Part shown: positions 10,601 through 54,272 of the stretch, piece by piece
How the letters are laid out: each line of letters begins with the position of its first letter
How positions within the stretch are numbered: the stretch's first letter is position 1
Assembly: GCA_963995525.1 (NCBI GenBank)
Contig: OZ023209.1
Span: 8,585,888-8,649,887 of the forward strand
Direction: 5' to 3'
Source: Escarpia spicata
Lineage: Eukaryota > Annelida > Polychaeta > Sabellida > Siboglinidae
DNA: 64,000 nt
Program-made: the position numbers and the translations under genes
The notes under the pieces: generated by a model
The model's database searches: none
What the model saw: the letters and a program-made list of their open reading frames with translations, nothing else
Told to the model about the DNA's origin: nothing

Positions 10601-12778
10601 TTACCTATCCTCTTCGGGCCTTGTGGCCCATAAGGCTGCTATGCGACTCCGCCACCTCGCCCTGTCAACGGCTATGTGTCTGGCTTTGCTCCAAGTTGCC
10701 CAGCCCAGTTGCTTCCGTTCTTTTTTCACTGTGGTTCTCCACGTTGTTTTTGGTCGACCAACTTTTCTGGTTCCTTCCGGCGTCCATGTCAGTGCTGTCA
10801 GGCAGTGGTTTTGGTCATTCTTTCTCAGCACATGCCCGATCCAATTCCACCTTCTTCTCTGTACTTCTGTGCTGATCTTCTCTTCTGCTGTTATGTTCTC
10901 AATGTCTTTGTTCGAAATTATTACTGGCCGTCTAATTTTTTTAATTCTTCTGAGTTTTTTGTTGTCGCATTTGTTTACTTTCCATGTTTCACATCCATAC
11001 AGTAACACTGATTTGACCAGAGTATTGTATAATCTGAGTTTAGTTTTTAATGTGTACACATTTGAGTTCCATATCTGCTTGAGTTTCATGAATGATGTCC
11101 TTGCTTTTCGTATTCTGTTGTTAATATCGTCATCCCCTCCTCCTTGCTTGCTGACGTTTGCGCCCAGGTATGTATATTTCTCTACTTCATTCAGTTGTTG
11201 ATCATCAATCTGTATTCTGTTGTTGCATTTGCTGTTGATCCTCAGTACTTCAGTTTTCTTTTTATTGATTTTTAGGCCAGTTTTTGATGCGAATGCATTC
11301 ATTTTTGTTGCCTTTGCTTGCATGTGTCTGTAACTTGATGACATAAGTGCAATGTCATCTGCGAAGTCCAAGTCTTCAAGTTTTGACATGAATCTCCATC
11401 TTATCCCTGTGTTGTTTTCTTCAGTTGTTTTCCTCATTATTCAGTCGATTACCATCAAGAAAAAAAATCCGGACATTACGTCTCCTTGCTTAACTCCAGT
11501 TTTTACCTTGAACCACTCAGATTGTTCACCTTCATCTAACACTGCACATTCACTGTCCTCGTACAAAATCTGGACCATTCTGATTATCTTGTATGGGATT
11601 CCATAGCTCGCCATGATTTCCCAAAGGCTCTCTTGGTGCACAGAGTCAAATGCCTTTTCGAAGTCTACAAAAGTTACATATAGCGTTGCTTGCCATTCCA
11701 CTACCTGTTCTATTATGTTTCGAAGGATGAATATCTGCTCAACTGTGCTTTGTCCTGTTCTGAAACCTGCTTGTTCATCTCTCAACTTGTTGTCAACTCC
11801 ATCTCTTATTCTGTCTATTATCACTCTTCCGAACACTTTACTGGGGACAGATGTTAGAGTAATACCTCTCTAGTTTCCGCACTCTGTAAGGTTACCTTTC
11901 TTTGGTATTTTAACAATCAGTCCTTGTTTCCACGTCTTTGGTACTTTTTCTTGTTCCCAAATTGTTTTGAATAAGCTTAGAAGCCAATTCTCTGTTGTCG
12001 CCATGTCTGCTTTCAACAATTCTTTCCCATTCTTTAGCTTCCTCAGTGTTGATCTAATCTCTGTTTTTGTTGTAGAGTCTGTGCTGATTTCATCTATGAT
12101 TGGATCTAATTCAATATCTATAACGGGGTCATCGGGAGTAGGTCTATTAAGGACTTCTTCAAAATGCTCCTTCCATCTTGTCCGCTTGGCTGGTCCTTCA
12201 GTTATTAGGTTTCCAGATTTGTCTTTTACTGCATTCGCTGTTTTGTGTTTGTCGTTACTAAGTGTCTTTGTGATGTTGTAGACTTCTTTCATCCTTCCAT
12301 TCCCGGCTGCTTTCTCTGCTTCTGCAGCCAGGTTGTCTACCCACTTTCTTTTATCTTGTCTCATGTTTTTCTTTACGTCTTTGTCTTGTTGTTGATACTT
12401 ATCCTTGTAGCTCTGCTTTATCCTTTCTGACTTTGCTTGTTCCATGTTGTTCTTTAGTCGTTTCCTGTCTTTTACCAGCTCCCATGACCCTTTGCTGATC
12501 CATGGTTTTTGTCCTCTCTTTTTGTAACCCGGTACTTCTTTGGTTGTTTCTTTGTAGGCCACCTCGAATTCTTGCCATTTTCTCTCAACAATGTCATTAT
12601 CTGTCTCGGCGTAGTCCTGTAGTACATCATATCTGTTCCGTAGCTTCAATGAGAATTGCATTTTTATGGTTGGTTGTTGCAGCTTGATTGTGTCGAATTT
12701 CTTTCTGTTCTCACTGGTCTTTTGTTTCCTCTTTAGCTTCAGCCTGATCTTCGAGCGCACTAACTGGTGGTCACTCAC
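10601..12778 (-). pseudogene. LINE reverse-transcriptase region
   Basis: Three in-line ORF pieces (12778-11870, 11836-11441, 11437-10601) belong to one frame. They are split by stops at about 11870 and 11441, each where a Trp is usual in the family. Motifs: WKQGLIVKIPKKGNLTECGN, DEQAGFRTGQSTVEQ, FVDFEKAFDSVHQESLW, KTGVKQGDVMSGFFF, LDFADDIALMSS, KYTYLGANVS, LLYGCETW and GRPKTTWRTTVKKE. The catalytic Asp residues are visible. No restored reading frame is given. Confidence 0.93.
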
Positions 12779-12903
12779 AATGTCTGCTCCCTCACCACTC
12801 TGGTGTCCATAACTGATGTTCTGTGCTGCCTGCTCACTAGCACATGGTCAATTTGGTTTTTGGTTCGCCCTCCTGGAGATGTCCATGTCTGCTTATGGAT
12901 GCG

Positions 12904-13847
12904 TCAGTGTGGAAATATGGTTCCTGTTACCACAAGGTTGTTTAATCCACAGAAGTCAATTAGTCGTTCTCCATTTTCGTTTCTATCACCAATTCCATGG
13001 CTTCCCATTATGTCTTCGTAGCCCTCATTTTCTTCTCGAACTTTGGCATTTAGGTCCCCCATTACTATGAGCATGTCATGTTTATGTACACTGCCCACAA
13101 CTGACTGCAACTGTTCATAGAACTGGTCTTTCTCTTCGTCACTTGTTTCATTTGTTGGTGCATATGTTTGTATGATTGATAGTTTAACATATCTTGAAAA
13201 GAATCTAGCATAAATAATCCTATCACTGATAGGTTTCCACTCTAGTAATGCTTGCTCTGCTTTCTTTCTCATCATTATTGCCACTCCATGTCTGTGTAGG
13301 TTGTCTTCTCTCCCAGAGAAAATAACACTCTCTCCAGTGTTTAAAACTTGACTTTCCCGTGTCCTGTCTATCTGCATTCGCTAATGCCCATGACATCGAT
13401 TCTGTATTTATCCATTTCGTTTGCAAGTTGTGCTGATTTACCTATTGAATATAACGTTCTCACATTCCAACATCCTATATTTACAGTTTCCTTTGGTCTG
13501 GTCAGCGACGCAATCGACTGCCGAACGTCCGATTGGCTTTGATCCGGAAGTGTCATACTTTCCGTGTATCTGATGTCATCAGGTATATGAAGCGTCGCCT
13601 CTTCATAACCGTTTCCAGCATGTGCTGGCGAAGTCACACGTTTAGTTTCCGTAACAATTATTGAACTGGGGGGGTTGTTGGCCCTCCGCAGTAGGTTTAA
13701 TTTTGGGGTTTTCCTTCCCCTAGTCAGAGCCTCGTTTGCCCACAACCGCAAGGTAGTGGTTTCCCAGGGGGAACCACAAGGAGATGAGGTTGACCTGGGT
13801 GTTCTACGGTTTACCGGCAGGTTACTATTTTCACTTTTCACCCCCAC
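12904..13847 (-). pseudogene. LINE endonuclease region
   Basis: Shows NIGCWNVRTLYSIGKSAQL and DVMGISECR (13368-13847), then after a frame change near 13375 the LSIIQTYAPTNETSDEEKDQ and MLIVMGDLNAKV motifs (12904-13377). These are exonuclease-endonuclease-phosphatase fold motifs that nick target DNA in APE-type LINEs. The frame breaks again after VVTGTIFPH near 12904, before the SDHQLV motif at 12778. Confidence 0.9.
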
Positions 13848-13924
13848 AGAGGGCTAGCCGACCCCAACGTCACTGGCTGTGGCGCTGGGCGCTTGAACAC
13901 CCCTTTCCCCCTATATCATAACAC

Positions 13925-14500
13925 ACGTATAACAAAAGAGAGTTGCCATTTAAAAATTATAATTGACATCCATAGCCCAGGTGAGAGTCATCAATGACAG
14001 TGCATATATGTTTTAATCCATGACATGTATGTATATCGACTTTTATATATATTATATATATATTATATATATATATATGTATAACAAAACAGATTTGCCA
14101 TGTATATCGACTTTTATATATTATATATATATATATATATATTAAATATATATATCTATATATTTATGTTGATATATATATATATAGTATATATATATCA
14201 ACATAAATATATAGATATATATATATATTTAATATATATATATATATAATATATAAAAGTCGATATACATGGCAAATCTGTTTTGTTATACATATATATA
14301 TATATAATATATATATAATATATATAAAAGTCGATATACATACATGTCATGGATTAAAACATATATGCACTGTCACTGATGACTCTCACCTGGGCTATGG
14401 ATGTCAATTATAATTTTTAAATGGCAACTCTCTTTTTATAGTATATATATATATAATATATAAAAGTCGATATTATATATATATATATATATAAATGTTG

Positions 14501-14552
<52 letters not shown>

Positions 14553-14690
14553 TATATATATATATATAATATATAAAAGTCGATATACATACATGTCATG
14601 GATTAAAACATATATGCACTATCACTGATGACTCTCACCTGGGCTATGGATGTCAATTATAATTTTTAAATGGCAAATCTGTTTTGTTAT
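13925..14690. repeat. Nested AT-rich palindromes
   Basis: The blocks TGACATCCATAGCCCAGGTG and GTTTTAATCCATGACATGTA on the left (13960-14030) return inverted at about 14330-14415. The inner block AAACAGATTTGCCATGTATA (14090) returns inverted at about 14260. The centre is near 14180 in pure TA sequence. A further inverted-arm copy follows at 14570-14690, so the right arm is duplicated. Confidence 0.85.
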
Positions 14691-14964
14691 ACGTGTGTTA
14701 TGATATGGCTAAAGCCACGATAAACTAGAATATGAAAACAAAATCTAAATCGGCTTCAGGTAGCCACAGCAATGTTAAGAAGCGAAGTACAAAAACGTTA
14801 AATGCAATAAACAGGTGCGGCCAATATCATGATTTTGAGCGTGCGCTGCAAGGATTTGGAGCCCATTTCATAAAATGACGTGAGGTATAAATTGGCGTAA
14901 GGTCTAAAATGACATAAGGTATAAAATGACATAAGGTCTAAAAGGTTAAACATTCAACGCTTTA

Positions 14965-15411
14965 TTGCAAGATATCAAAGCAAACACAATATTATTTAAC
15001 AATCAGAAACATGAAAAAGACAGTGGAATTATTATTGACTCAAAACTAGAATTTGATAAACATAAAAATCAAAAGATAAATAAAGCAAACAGTATCATGG
15101 CAATTATTAGAAGGTCTTTTACAACGCTAAATAAAAACAGTTTTATACCATTATATAAAGCTCTTGTTGTAAACCAAAAATATAAGGATGCTACAGAAAA
15201 TGTGCAGAGGCGAGCTACGAAACAACTTCCAGGAATGAAGGATATTCCTTACCGAACGAGACTAGAAAAATTGAAACTACCAACACTAACCTATAGAAGA
15301 ACAAGGGCAGATAAGATCAAGGTATATCAATTGCTCAATGGGAAGTATGATATAGAGAGACCGCAAGTCGCAAAACAACCTTCAAACGATATCGAAGGTG
15401 TTTTTGTGTGA
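14965..15411 (+). pseudogene. LINE reverse-transcriptase C-terminal fragment
   Basis: A 148-codon ORF with DSGIIIDSKLEFDKHKNQK, INKANSIMAIIRRSFTTLN, FIPLYKALV, ENVQRRATKQLPGMKDIPYR and RLEKLKLPTLTYRRTRADKI. This is the thumb and downstream part of the same broad LINE type as the fragment at 1-423. A stretch between LYKALV and the ENVQRRATK block is missing (internal deletion), and both ends are truncated. Not a host gene. Confidence 0.88.
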
Positions 15412-15589
15412 TTCGTCATTGGGAATTCCAATTCGCCTGGCTGGCGGCAGTCTTTTGTTGAAACATCTACCGCTTCTACCCATTACTAGTCAGCTTTTAT
15501 TTTCCATAATGTGTTTTAATGTCACAATACGACTGTCAGAATACGAAGCTGAAATCAAAACTGAGAATATATCTTCCAAATGAGCAACC

Positions 15590-16011
15590 GGCCCGCCAAT
15601 TTCATGGAGAACACGCGATCATGCACATGTAAGTAACACTTCAGTAACACCCAAGCTTGACAATACTCTAGCCACATACGTGTGGCTGACACAGAACTAG
15701 TTCTGAGTTGAACATAAGAAGAACACGCTTATATATATATCGCCAGAACCGTTCTACGGCTCAGCCAACGAAGACTTTTGTATGGTAGAACATATCATGT
15801 TATACTGTTCTTGACCATTTCCAACTCTTAGCGCTGGTCTCGCTGTCCAGCTGTAAAACGTCCGCGTGCCAAATTGGCCCGCGGGCCAAGGTTTGCGGAA
15901 CATTTAAGTCAGAATAGTGGCGCCATATGGTGGGGCGTAAATTAGTTTATTCCGAGATATTACGACCAGTAGCGACGCGTAGCGGGTCTTGAGTGCGATT
16001 ACCCACACAAC
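15590..16011 (+). promoter_or_regulatory. AGPS 5' flank / promoter region
   Basis: The 150 bp before the start codon are richer in CpG than the surroundings (around GTCCGCGTGCCAAATTGG, GACGCGTAGCGGG). No TATA box is evident at a sensible distance. Nothing else was recognised between the LINE fragment and the start codon. Confidence 0.35.
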
Positions 16012-48163
<32,152 letters not shown>

Positions 48164-48880
48164 TTCAGTGACACCAAGACCCACTGTCTAATTTTTATCT
48201 GCCTCTCGATGAAATGATTGTTGATTGTCATAAATCATGGTAATCGAACGATTCAACTAATCTCTTGCTGATTTCACAGATGACATAGATCATGGGTACT
48301 GTTACAAAAATTACACGTAATTAAATAAACAGTCATTGCTGTTGTTGTTTAATCAGAATGATGATGTATTTTGGGAGATGACTTATTGAATTACTGTTAC
48401 ATCTTAGAGCTATGAAAACTTAGTGTGAAATATAATGGGCCTTGTATCAGCAAGAAAATATAATGCGCATTTTATCAACAACAAAAATATAATGGGCCTC
48501 ATGTCAGCAAGAAAATATAATGTGCATCGTATCAGCAAAAAAAAAATGGGCATTGTATCAGCAAGATAATAAGTTGTGATGTAATTATTGTTATACAGAT
48601 CATTAGTAATGTGAGCATTGACCATTGTATTTGTATGTCAACTTTTTAATTTCATAGAAGTAATTAGCCATGTTGAAGATACAGGTATTTGGTGGGGGAG
48701 GAGTTAACTTATCTGCAGTGACAATTTAAACAAAAACTAAATAATAAAGTTGCTCGTGAATGAATCCAGACTGTAAAATGACAACATGCTTACCTAGCTT
48801 AATATTTAACTTTGTATTTGTACGGTAATATTTGTATCAATGTTGATGTGGATTTGAATAATAAAATTGAATAAATATAT
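48164..48880 (+). other. AGPS 3' UTR with poly-A signals
   Basis: AATAAA hexamers lie at 48324-48329, 48860-48865 and 48870-48875. The first is about 160 bases past the stop codon and is the likeliest. The later ones lie just before the LINE remnant. Confidence 0.55.
48428..48569. repeat. Degenerate tandem repeat near the AGPS 3' end
   Basis: About five units of 30-35 bp sharing 'aatataatgggc' and 'tatcagcaagaaa'. Confidence 0.8.
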
Positions 48881-48884
48881 TTAC

Positions 48885-50490
48885 TGTTCAAGTTAATTCT
48901 TTATTTCCAAATAAAAAAGTACCAAAAACTACAGAGTGAGCATACACAAGATACAATAACATAATAGTATAAAATGGAATGGGAAAATTTGAAGTTTAGT
49001 ACTTAATATGATACAGATGCTACCTAGTGAGAAACAGAAATATGAAGCACTAGCATTGTAGCCGTATAGCAAGTACGTAATTGTAATAGTATTATTTATA
49101 GTAATCCAAACAAACTAAATTTTGCATAAGTGCCTGAATCCTTGGAAAACACCGAGAGACATATCCAGACAAAAGGGTTAGTCAATGTAAGCAAATCTAA
49201 GCAGTATTCGTGTTGTGAACAGAGGGATGAATATGTCTGGGAGCTCAGGTGGATCAGTAAGGTTGTAAATGGTAAGTTTTAAATGATGGTTGAATTGTGT
49301 AATATTTTCAACTGATCTAACATCACGAGGGAGCAAATTCCAAAGAGTTGCTGCAGCGTTGGAAACGGCTCTAGTTCCAATGTTAGTATTGACCCTAGGA
49401 ACAAAACGTAAATCAGAAGTAGATGATGCTGGATAGGTTTTCTTACAAGAGTTAGCAATGAATATAAATATGCTTGTTGCTTACATGAAAGTGTCTGGTA
49501 GGTAATGATACAGTTCTTTAAAATGATGCAATATCAGACAGAAAGCAAATGCAAAGACCTCAGAAGTGGCATTGAGTGAGAAAACCGCAGAGACGCAAGT
49601 CGCAATCCTTTCTAAGCAATTTTATACAGATTATATTATTTTATGATATCTATAAGGGCAATATTGTGATTAGGAGAATTGCAATAATCAAGTACATTAG
49701 TAACAAGAGCAGTTGCAATAGATTTTGCAACAGAAAGAGGCACATACCGACGAATACGTCCAACATTGTGAATATGATAATAACAACAAGTTTGAGAAAT
49801 GTGCTGTCTGAAATTGTCATCAAATATCACTCCTATATTTCGTGTTGAAAGTGTAGGCATGGCATACTGGCTAATAATAGGTGTGGTGAAAATGCTTTAA
49901 TTGTTTTCCTGCAGCATTTGACCAATGATAAAACACTTATCAGCAATTAACGTTATTAAACAACTTGTTTCATGCATTTACAACCCAGGTCAGCATCATA
50001 TACAGGCCTGTAAGCAGGGTAGTGCGATGGGTACAACCCCCCGGTTAAGTTTAGATATTCTTGATAGGGAGAGGATATAGTTTGATATTTTCGGAGTTTC
50101 AAGTTAGTTGCTTCAAGGGACGTGTAGTTAGGCGTTACAAGGAGGTATACTGCCGAAAAACACATCTTCCAAAATGTCTGCTAATGCAAAAGTGACATAC
50201 AAAAAAGAACATGAAAGCATCACAACTGTGGCTTTTATCCAGGTCTTCTTGAAGTGCTATGAAATCGGCTTAGCTGGAGATAGGTCTATAGAGGAGAGAG
50301 TCATCTACAAAAAGGCGGAGGTTAGATGTTATTCCTGTTGGTATATCGTTGATAGAGGAGGGAAAAAGCAATGGGCTGAGAACTGTTTCCTGGGGGGACT
50401 CCTGAGGTGACGGGAACCCAGTCCGAAGACTTTCCGTCCACCACCACTCGCTGGAATAGGGATGTCAGGAAGTTTTGTATCCACAGCAGT
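48885..50490 (-). pseudogene. CR1/L2-like LINE remnant, reverse-transcriptase 3' half
   Basis: On the minus strand, read from 50490 downward, one sees VVVDGKSSDWVPVTSGVPQ, LSPLLF, LRLFVDDSLLYRPISS, then TRNIGVIFDDNFRQHISQT, VGRIRRYVPLSVAKSIATA and DYCNSPNHNIALI (ORF 49636-49860). Below that come RSLHLLPVRYCIILKN- and LFPTLQQLFG-like pieces. The order is that of the palm-to-C-terminus of L2/CR1-type LINEs. The catalytic box reads VDD. Many frame breaks show it is dead. Its 3' end lies next to the AGPS poly-A signals. Confidence 0.85.
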
Positions 50491-50515
50491 GGGGGGGGGG
50501 GGGGGGGGGGGGGGG
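50491..50515. repeat. Poly-G run, 25 G
   Basis: Twenty-five consecutive G on the plus strand, interrupting the LINE reading frame. Such a run can be an assembly or sequencing weak point. Confidence 0.97.
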
Positions 50516-50639
50516 ACTTCGAATTAACGAATGACGCCGCTCGGTCTTCTTACGTCACTGAGCGGTTAATTAATACACATCTTTCAACGAAACTCTTACA
50601 CTGGGCAAAGAGTGACTGCAGTTTTGATTTTCAATGAGA

Positions 50640-51100
50640 AACACCACAAGTCTCTCTCAAGATGATATGAAGATCTTGTGATGACATCTACATCTGCTGA
50701 GGAAATACCATTGTGATTCATCACTTAATTTTAAGAGCGCATTATACATGGGTACACTGTGACCTGTCGTCACATCACGGCGTTGTCGTTGCTATGTTCT
50801 TTCGTGACAAGCGGCAAGTTGCCAATAAACAAACCGTTCGTCTCGAGGTAGTCGCGAAGACTGCCGTTGATGTTCTGTGTGCCGCGCTGTTGTAACCGAT
50901 GTGTTCTCCCTCCTTGTTCCCTGCTGTACAGGAGTGAAGGCCAGGCACAACAATGTTTTGTTGTTGCAATCGCCATGTACAAAGGTGATCTGCCATCTCC
51001 GAGCGTGATACCAGAAGAGTTGCATCGACGGGAGTATCGCAATCGCGGCAAAGAGCCGAAGCACTGCCCAAACAGCTGTGCATAGGCAATCAAGGAATTT
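50640..51100. other. Stretch before the hAT fragment, several overlapping ORFs
   Basis: Open frames on both strands (for example 50770-51123 minus and 50867-51085 plus) are balanced in composition but show no motif. They may be worn parts of the same hAT element. Confidence 0.35.
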
Positions 51101-51355
51101 ATGCGAGAATCATTCCTCAACATCTATGTATTGTTGCAAATGGCCTGTACAAAATCCGTAACGTCATGCGAATGCGAAAGAAGTGTTTGCGCTCTACGAC
51201 GCTTGAAAACCTTCATGCGGGCCAGTATGGGCCAAGAACGTCTCTCCTTGCTTGCACTGATGCACATTCACTATGATGTTCTTGTTGATGTCAATCAAAT
51301 GGTGAGTTATTGTGCAGACCGTTTTCAATTAAAGAGTCTCCTGTATGGAAGCTAA
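51101..51355 (+). pseudogene. hAT transposase C-terminal dimerisation fragment
   Basis: The ORF shows TSCECERSVCALRRLKTFMR and ASMGQERLSLLALMHIHYDV, matching the hAT C-terminal dimerisation region found in THAP/ZMYM-associated hAT transposases. Only this end is recognisable. The 700 bases before it show short ORFs on both strands without a clear transposase frame. Confidence 0.85.
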
Positions 51356-51441
51356 TGTGCCACCGAGGCAGCTGAACACTTTCAAATGAGTCAATCTGAA
51401 TGCGCCAAAACCATCTGTCTTCACTATCCCTTCTGCTGCAC

Positions 51442-51545
51442 ATTAATTATGATATCCCTACTGATTTCGATTTTTTTTCTCGCATATCGTGCCATTAAAG
51501 AACCTCTTATATGAACGTTCTATTTGTGACATCATTCACATCAAT
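51442..51545. repeat. Direct repeat D, left copy
   Basis: Contains TTAATTATGATATCCCTACT, GCATATCGTGCCATTAAAGA and ACATCATTCACAT. The same order is found at 52168-52272. Confidence 0.92.
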
Positions 51546-51567
51546 ATTTGTCGTGCCGTTAGGAATA

Positions 51568-52110
51568 TTATATATATATATATATATCAAATATAAAAAA
51601 ACGAATCGCCCTGAGCAAAACCTGCAGCCCATGCTTACTGAACACCTTCCATTCCTCCAACACGTCTTGTATTTCTTGTTTGCCTTCTGCCATATCGTCT
51701 ACATAGATCATTTTACTGAAAACATCCTGCGTGCTGATCATCTTGCTGATTAGTTTCATCACCATGACAAATAGCAAAAGGCTATAAGGGCACGTCCTCC
51801 TTTCGTCAAACTGATGTTAATTGGTAACTCTTCCAACATTCTAGATCCAACCAGAACACTTTCCTTTGTTCTATGTACATTGTGTCCACCATACTGGCTT
51901 CTGCTTCTGATCTGGCACTCTCGTCTATCCCACTATTGCCGCCACCACCTCTTTTGGGACTGTGTCATACGCCTTCTTCAGGACCACAAATCCCACTGCT
52001 ATTCTCCCTGGCATCTCCTATTATCTACCAGCTGTCTTATTGCAAACATCTGCACTTTCCGAAACCATCTTGGTCTTCACTCGATTAGTGCTTATACCTC
52101 AAATCCTCCC
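51568..52110 (-). pseudogene. LINE reverse-transcriptase fragment (YVDD)
   Basis: On the minus strand: LKKAYDTVPKEVVAAIVG (about 51970), then FVMVMKLISKMISTQDVFSK, MIYVDDMAEGKQEIQDVLEE and WKVFSKHGLQV (51568-51777). These are palm-domain motifs of an RTE- or CR1-like LINE. The usual YADD reads YVDD. Stops interrupt the upstream half. A pair of direct repeats (51442-51545 and 52168-52272) surrounds it. Confidence 0.82.
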
Positions 52111-52167
52111 ATCTAGGATCCTCTTTAACAGCTTCATGATTGTGCTTAGAAATATGATGCCTATTTA

Positions 52168-52272
52168 ATTAATTATGATATCCCTACTGATTTCGATAAA
52201 AAACAATAATTTTTGCATATCGTGCCATTAAAGAACCTCTTACATGAACGTTTTATTTGTGGCATCATTCAC
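52168..52272. repeat. Direct repeat D, right copy
   Basis: Near-identical to 51442-51545, separated by 0.62 kb holding the LINE fragment. Confidence 0.92.
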
Positions 52273-52279
52273 ATTTCGT

Positions 52280-53030
52280 TGGGCTTTCAAGAAGTCTACG
52301 AAACAAAGCACGACACAATATTTTAGGACAACCTCTTGAGGGAAGGTCGTCGATGGGTCAACTTTGACCACTCAATGATGACGTTTCAGAGTAAGGCCTG
52401 GTGGATGGTGGACCTCGAACGAGTAATGATGGTGTGCGCTGTCGCCGTCACGAGAAACTTCTTTGGTCAATTTATATAAAATAATAGGCGTAACACAAAT
52501 TCGTGTATCGCAGCTCATGCAAACAGTTGTTGTGTGACGATTTATAATGTTTAATAACATATGTAAAATCATAATAATAATTGGCACATGTAAATCATAT
52601 TTAGCAGTGATTGGTGGATTATTCCATGTGTTCGTTTCTACTAATGATCGTGTTTGCTATGTCGATATGTAGTATTTCCGTCATATGAGTTTTCCATTTG
52701 TGTTTAGGCCTACATAATCAACAACCTTGATATGCATTATAAACTATATCAGTTATAATATTCAGATTGTCAAAATGTGTTTTAAGCTTTTTTTGGTGAA
52801 ATAATGAAATTTAAGTGTTTCGTGAGGGGTTTGTTTTTCACGACAACGCACCGTTTCCGAACGCGTGGCCTCATACGACAAGCTATGATGACAACGTATT
52901 GACATTAAATGCTCCACCCCTCTCAAGTCACGACATCCTCGGAAGTATTCGAACTCACTGTTCAGAGATTTGATTGACAGTGCGGTGATGTTCCAACTTT
53001 TGGCAGGGCATTAACTCACGACTTCGACAC
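52280..53030. other. Intergenic stretch, nothing recognised
   Basis: AT-rich, with short motif-free ORFs only. Confidence 0.5.
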
Positions 53031-53035
53031 TATCG

Positions 53036-53262
53036 GACATCACGTCTGAAAAAGGTGTGGGGGTGTGGTGCTGTTGAACTTTTTTGCGCTGACGTTCTAA
53101 TATTTTGCAGGAGTCTCATCGGATATGACATCCGAAAACAGAGTGGGGTGGGGTGTGGTTGAAGATTTTTCGCTATGACGTTCACCACTTTTGCAGGAAA
53201 GCAGAGGGGCGGATGGGTGTTTTTGAAGATTTTTATAGAACAATTACGAAATGTCATGGTGC
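53036..53262. repeat. Degenerate tandem repeat, unit about 85-110 bp
   Basis: Two to three worn units each with TCGGA(C/T)AT-GAC(G/A)TC, a GTGGGG-rich patch, TTGAA(G/C)(A/T)TTTTT, TGACGTTC and TTTTGCAGGA. Confidence 0.65.
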
Positions 53263-53769
53263 TCACAAAATAATCTTCAAAACCCTCCAAAGGTAGCACT
53301 CTCAACATTGGGGTGCTCAGCCCCCGCAGGCACTCCGTTCCGACGCCTATGTGGTTGTGTTATGTTGGTGATCTCTATGCTTGGGGAACTTCCGTTGTTC
53401 TCTTTATAGAACGGTGCTCTTTGAATACTGTTTGCCAGAAATGATTTTATTATTCGATGTATTCTTCTGTACACCTGCTGTTTCTGCAAGACGTCATGGT
53501 GAAGAATATGCGGAAAGCCCCTATAAATAGCACATTAATATTAGTTAATATTGATACGTCAATTTCACACATGTAAAAAAACATGTTTTATAATGGTTTG
53601 GCCAATCCGGCACTGTGTTAAAGTTAATTAAGAAAGTGTATAACTTACCGTTTCATTAAAATGACGTTCCGTTTGAAATACCTATGGTGAAGACCGGAAA
53701 AGATACCAATCGTGGCTATCTACAAACTTCGAATATTTTAAAATAGAAAGTCTCGAACTCCGGCGGGTT

Positions 53770-54084
53770 TACAATGACAATGATAATAGTATATATAACA
53801 TGCATAGCAATTCAGTGTATATTATTTATTATGATAATAACCTCATTTCGTGCAATAAAACTGTTATAAATACCAACATTTCGACTAGAGGTTATGGATT
53901 TAAGCCGAAAAAAAACACCCTTCAAATTGCTATAACACAACGATATTATTACAACCGGTTTGTTTCTGTTTGGAACAGACTACCTGTACACATAGTAAAC
54001 TTAGCATCCAAAATACAATTCAAGAAAGCCCTGCGTACAACAAACTTTGAATCTGCGACAAAGTTCGATAGACACATAATATAG
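53770..54084 (+). pseudogene. LINE open-reading-frame C-terminal fragment
   Basis: Ends in STRGYGFKPKKNTLQIAITQ, RYYYNRFVSVWNRLPVHIVN and LASKIQFKKALRT. The pattern RxxxFxxRxxxxWNxLPxxVVxAxSxxxFKxxL is the extreme C-terminus of many non-LTR retrotransposon proteins. The upstream part is missing. Confidence 0.8.
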
Positions 54085-54216
54085 GAATCTACTTGACTTA
54101 ATATTTTATTTATAATATAATATTATCATGACACTGTAACTTCTTCGGAGCACTACATGTGATAATGGATACATTAAAATTAAAAACGTTATTCTATATT
54201 GTATTCATTGTAATAA

Positions 54217-54272
54217 TGTTGCATATATATATATATATATACAAATATATATATACCCGGTATATATATATA
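54217..54272. repeat. TA-rich simple repeat
   Basis: TATATA runs interrupted by CAAA and CCCGG. Confidence 0.85.

Larger units (their letters stand above)
10595..13912 (-). mobile_element. APE-type non-LTR retrotransposon (LINE), degenerate, with 12-bp TSD
   Basis: Near full length with respect to endonuclease and reverse transcriptase, on the minus strand. Both sides carry ATATCATAACAC (10583-10594 and 13913-13924), a target-site duplication. The 3' end (low coordinates) is a short GGTAA-type tandem tail, AGGTAAGGTAAGG, instead of poly-A. Order from the 5' end: apurinic-type endonuclease, SDHQLV box, reverse transcriptase with FADD, C-terminal segment ending in a WxxRI-type block. The clade looks RTE- or CR1-like, but I could not settle it. 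Frameshifts and two nonsense codons make this copy inactive. Confidence 0.92.
10546..14743. mobile_element. AT-rich palindromic element with terminal inverted repeats, split by a LINE
   Basis: The sequence at 10546-10594 (ending GGCTTTAGCCATATCATAAC) recurs inverted at about 14692-14743 (GTTATGATATGGCTAAAGCC). These ends enclose 13913-14690, which is itself palindromic. The LINE at 10595-13912 interrupts the left end, leaving a 12-bp duplication. Removing the LINE gives an element of about 0.9 kb built almost wholly of inverted repeats. No coding capacity was seen and the superfamily is unclear. Confidence 0.75.

Noticed and set aside
10621..11201. Plus-strand ORFs across the LINE
   Set aside because: Shadows of the minus-strand reverse-transcriptase frame.
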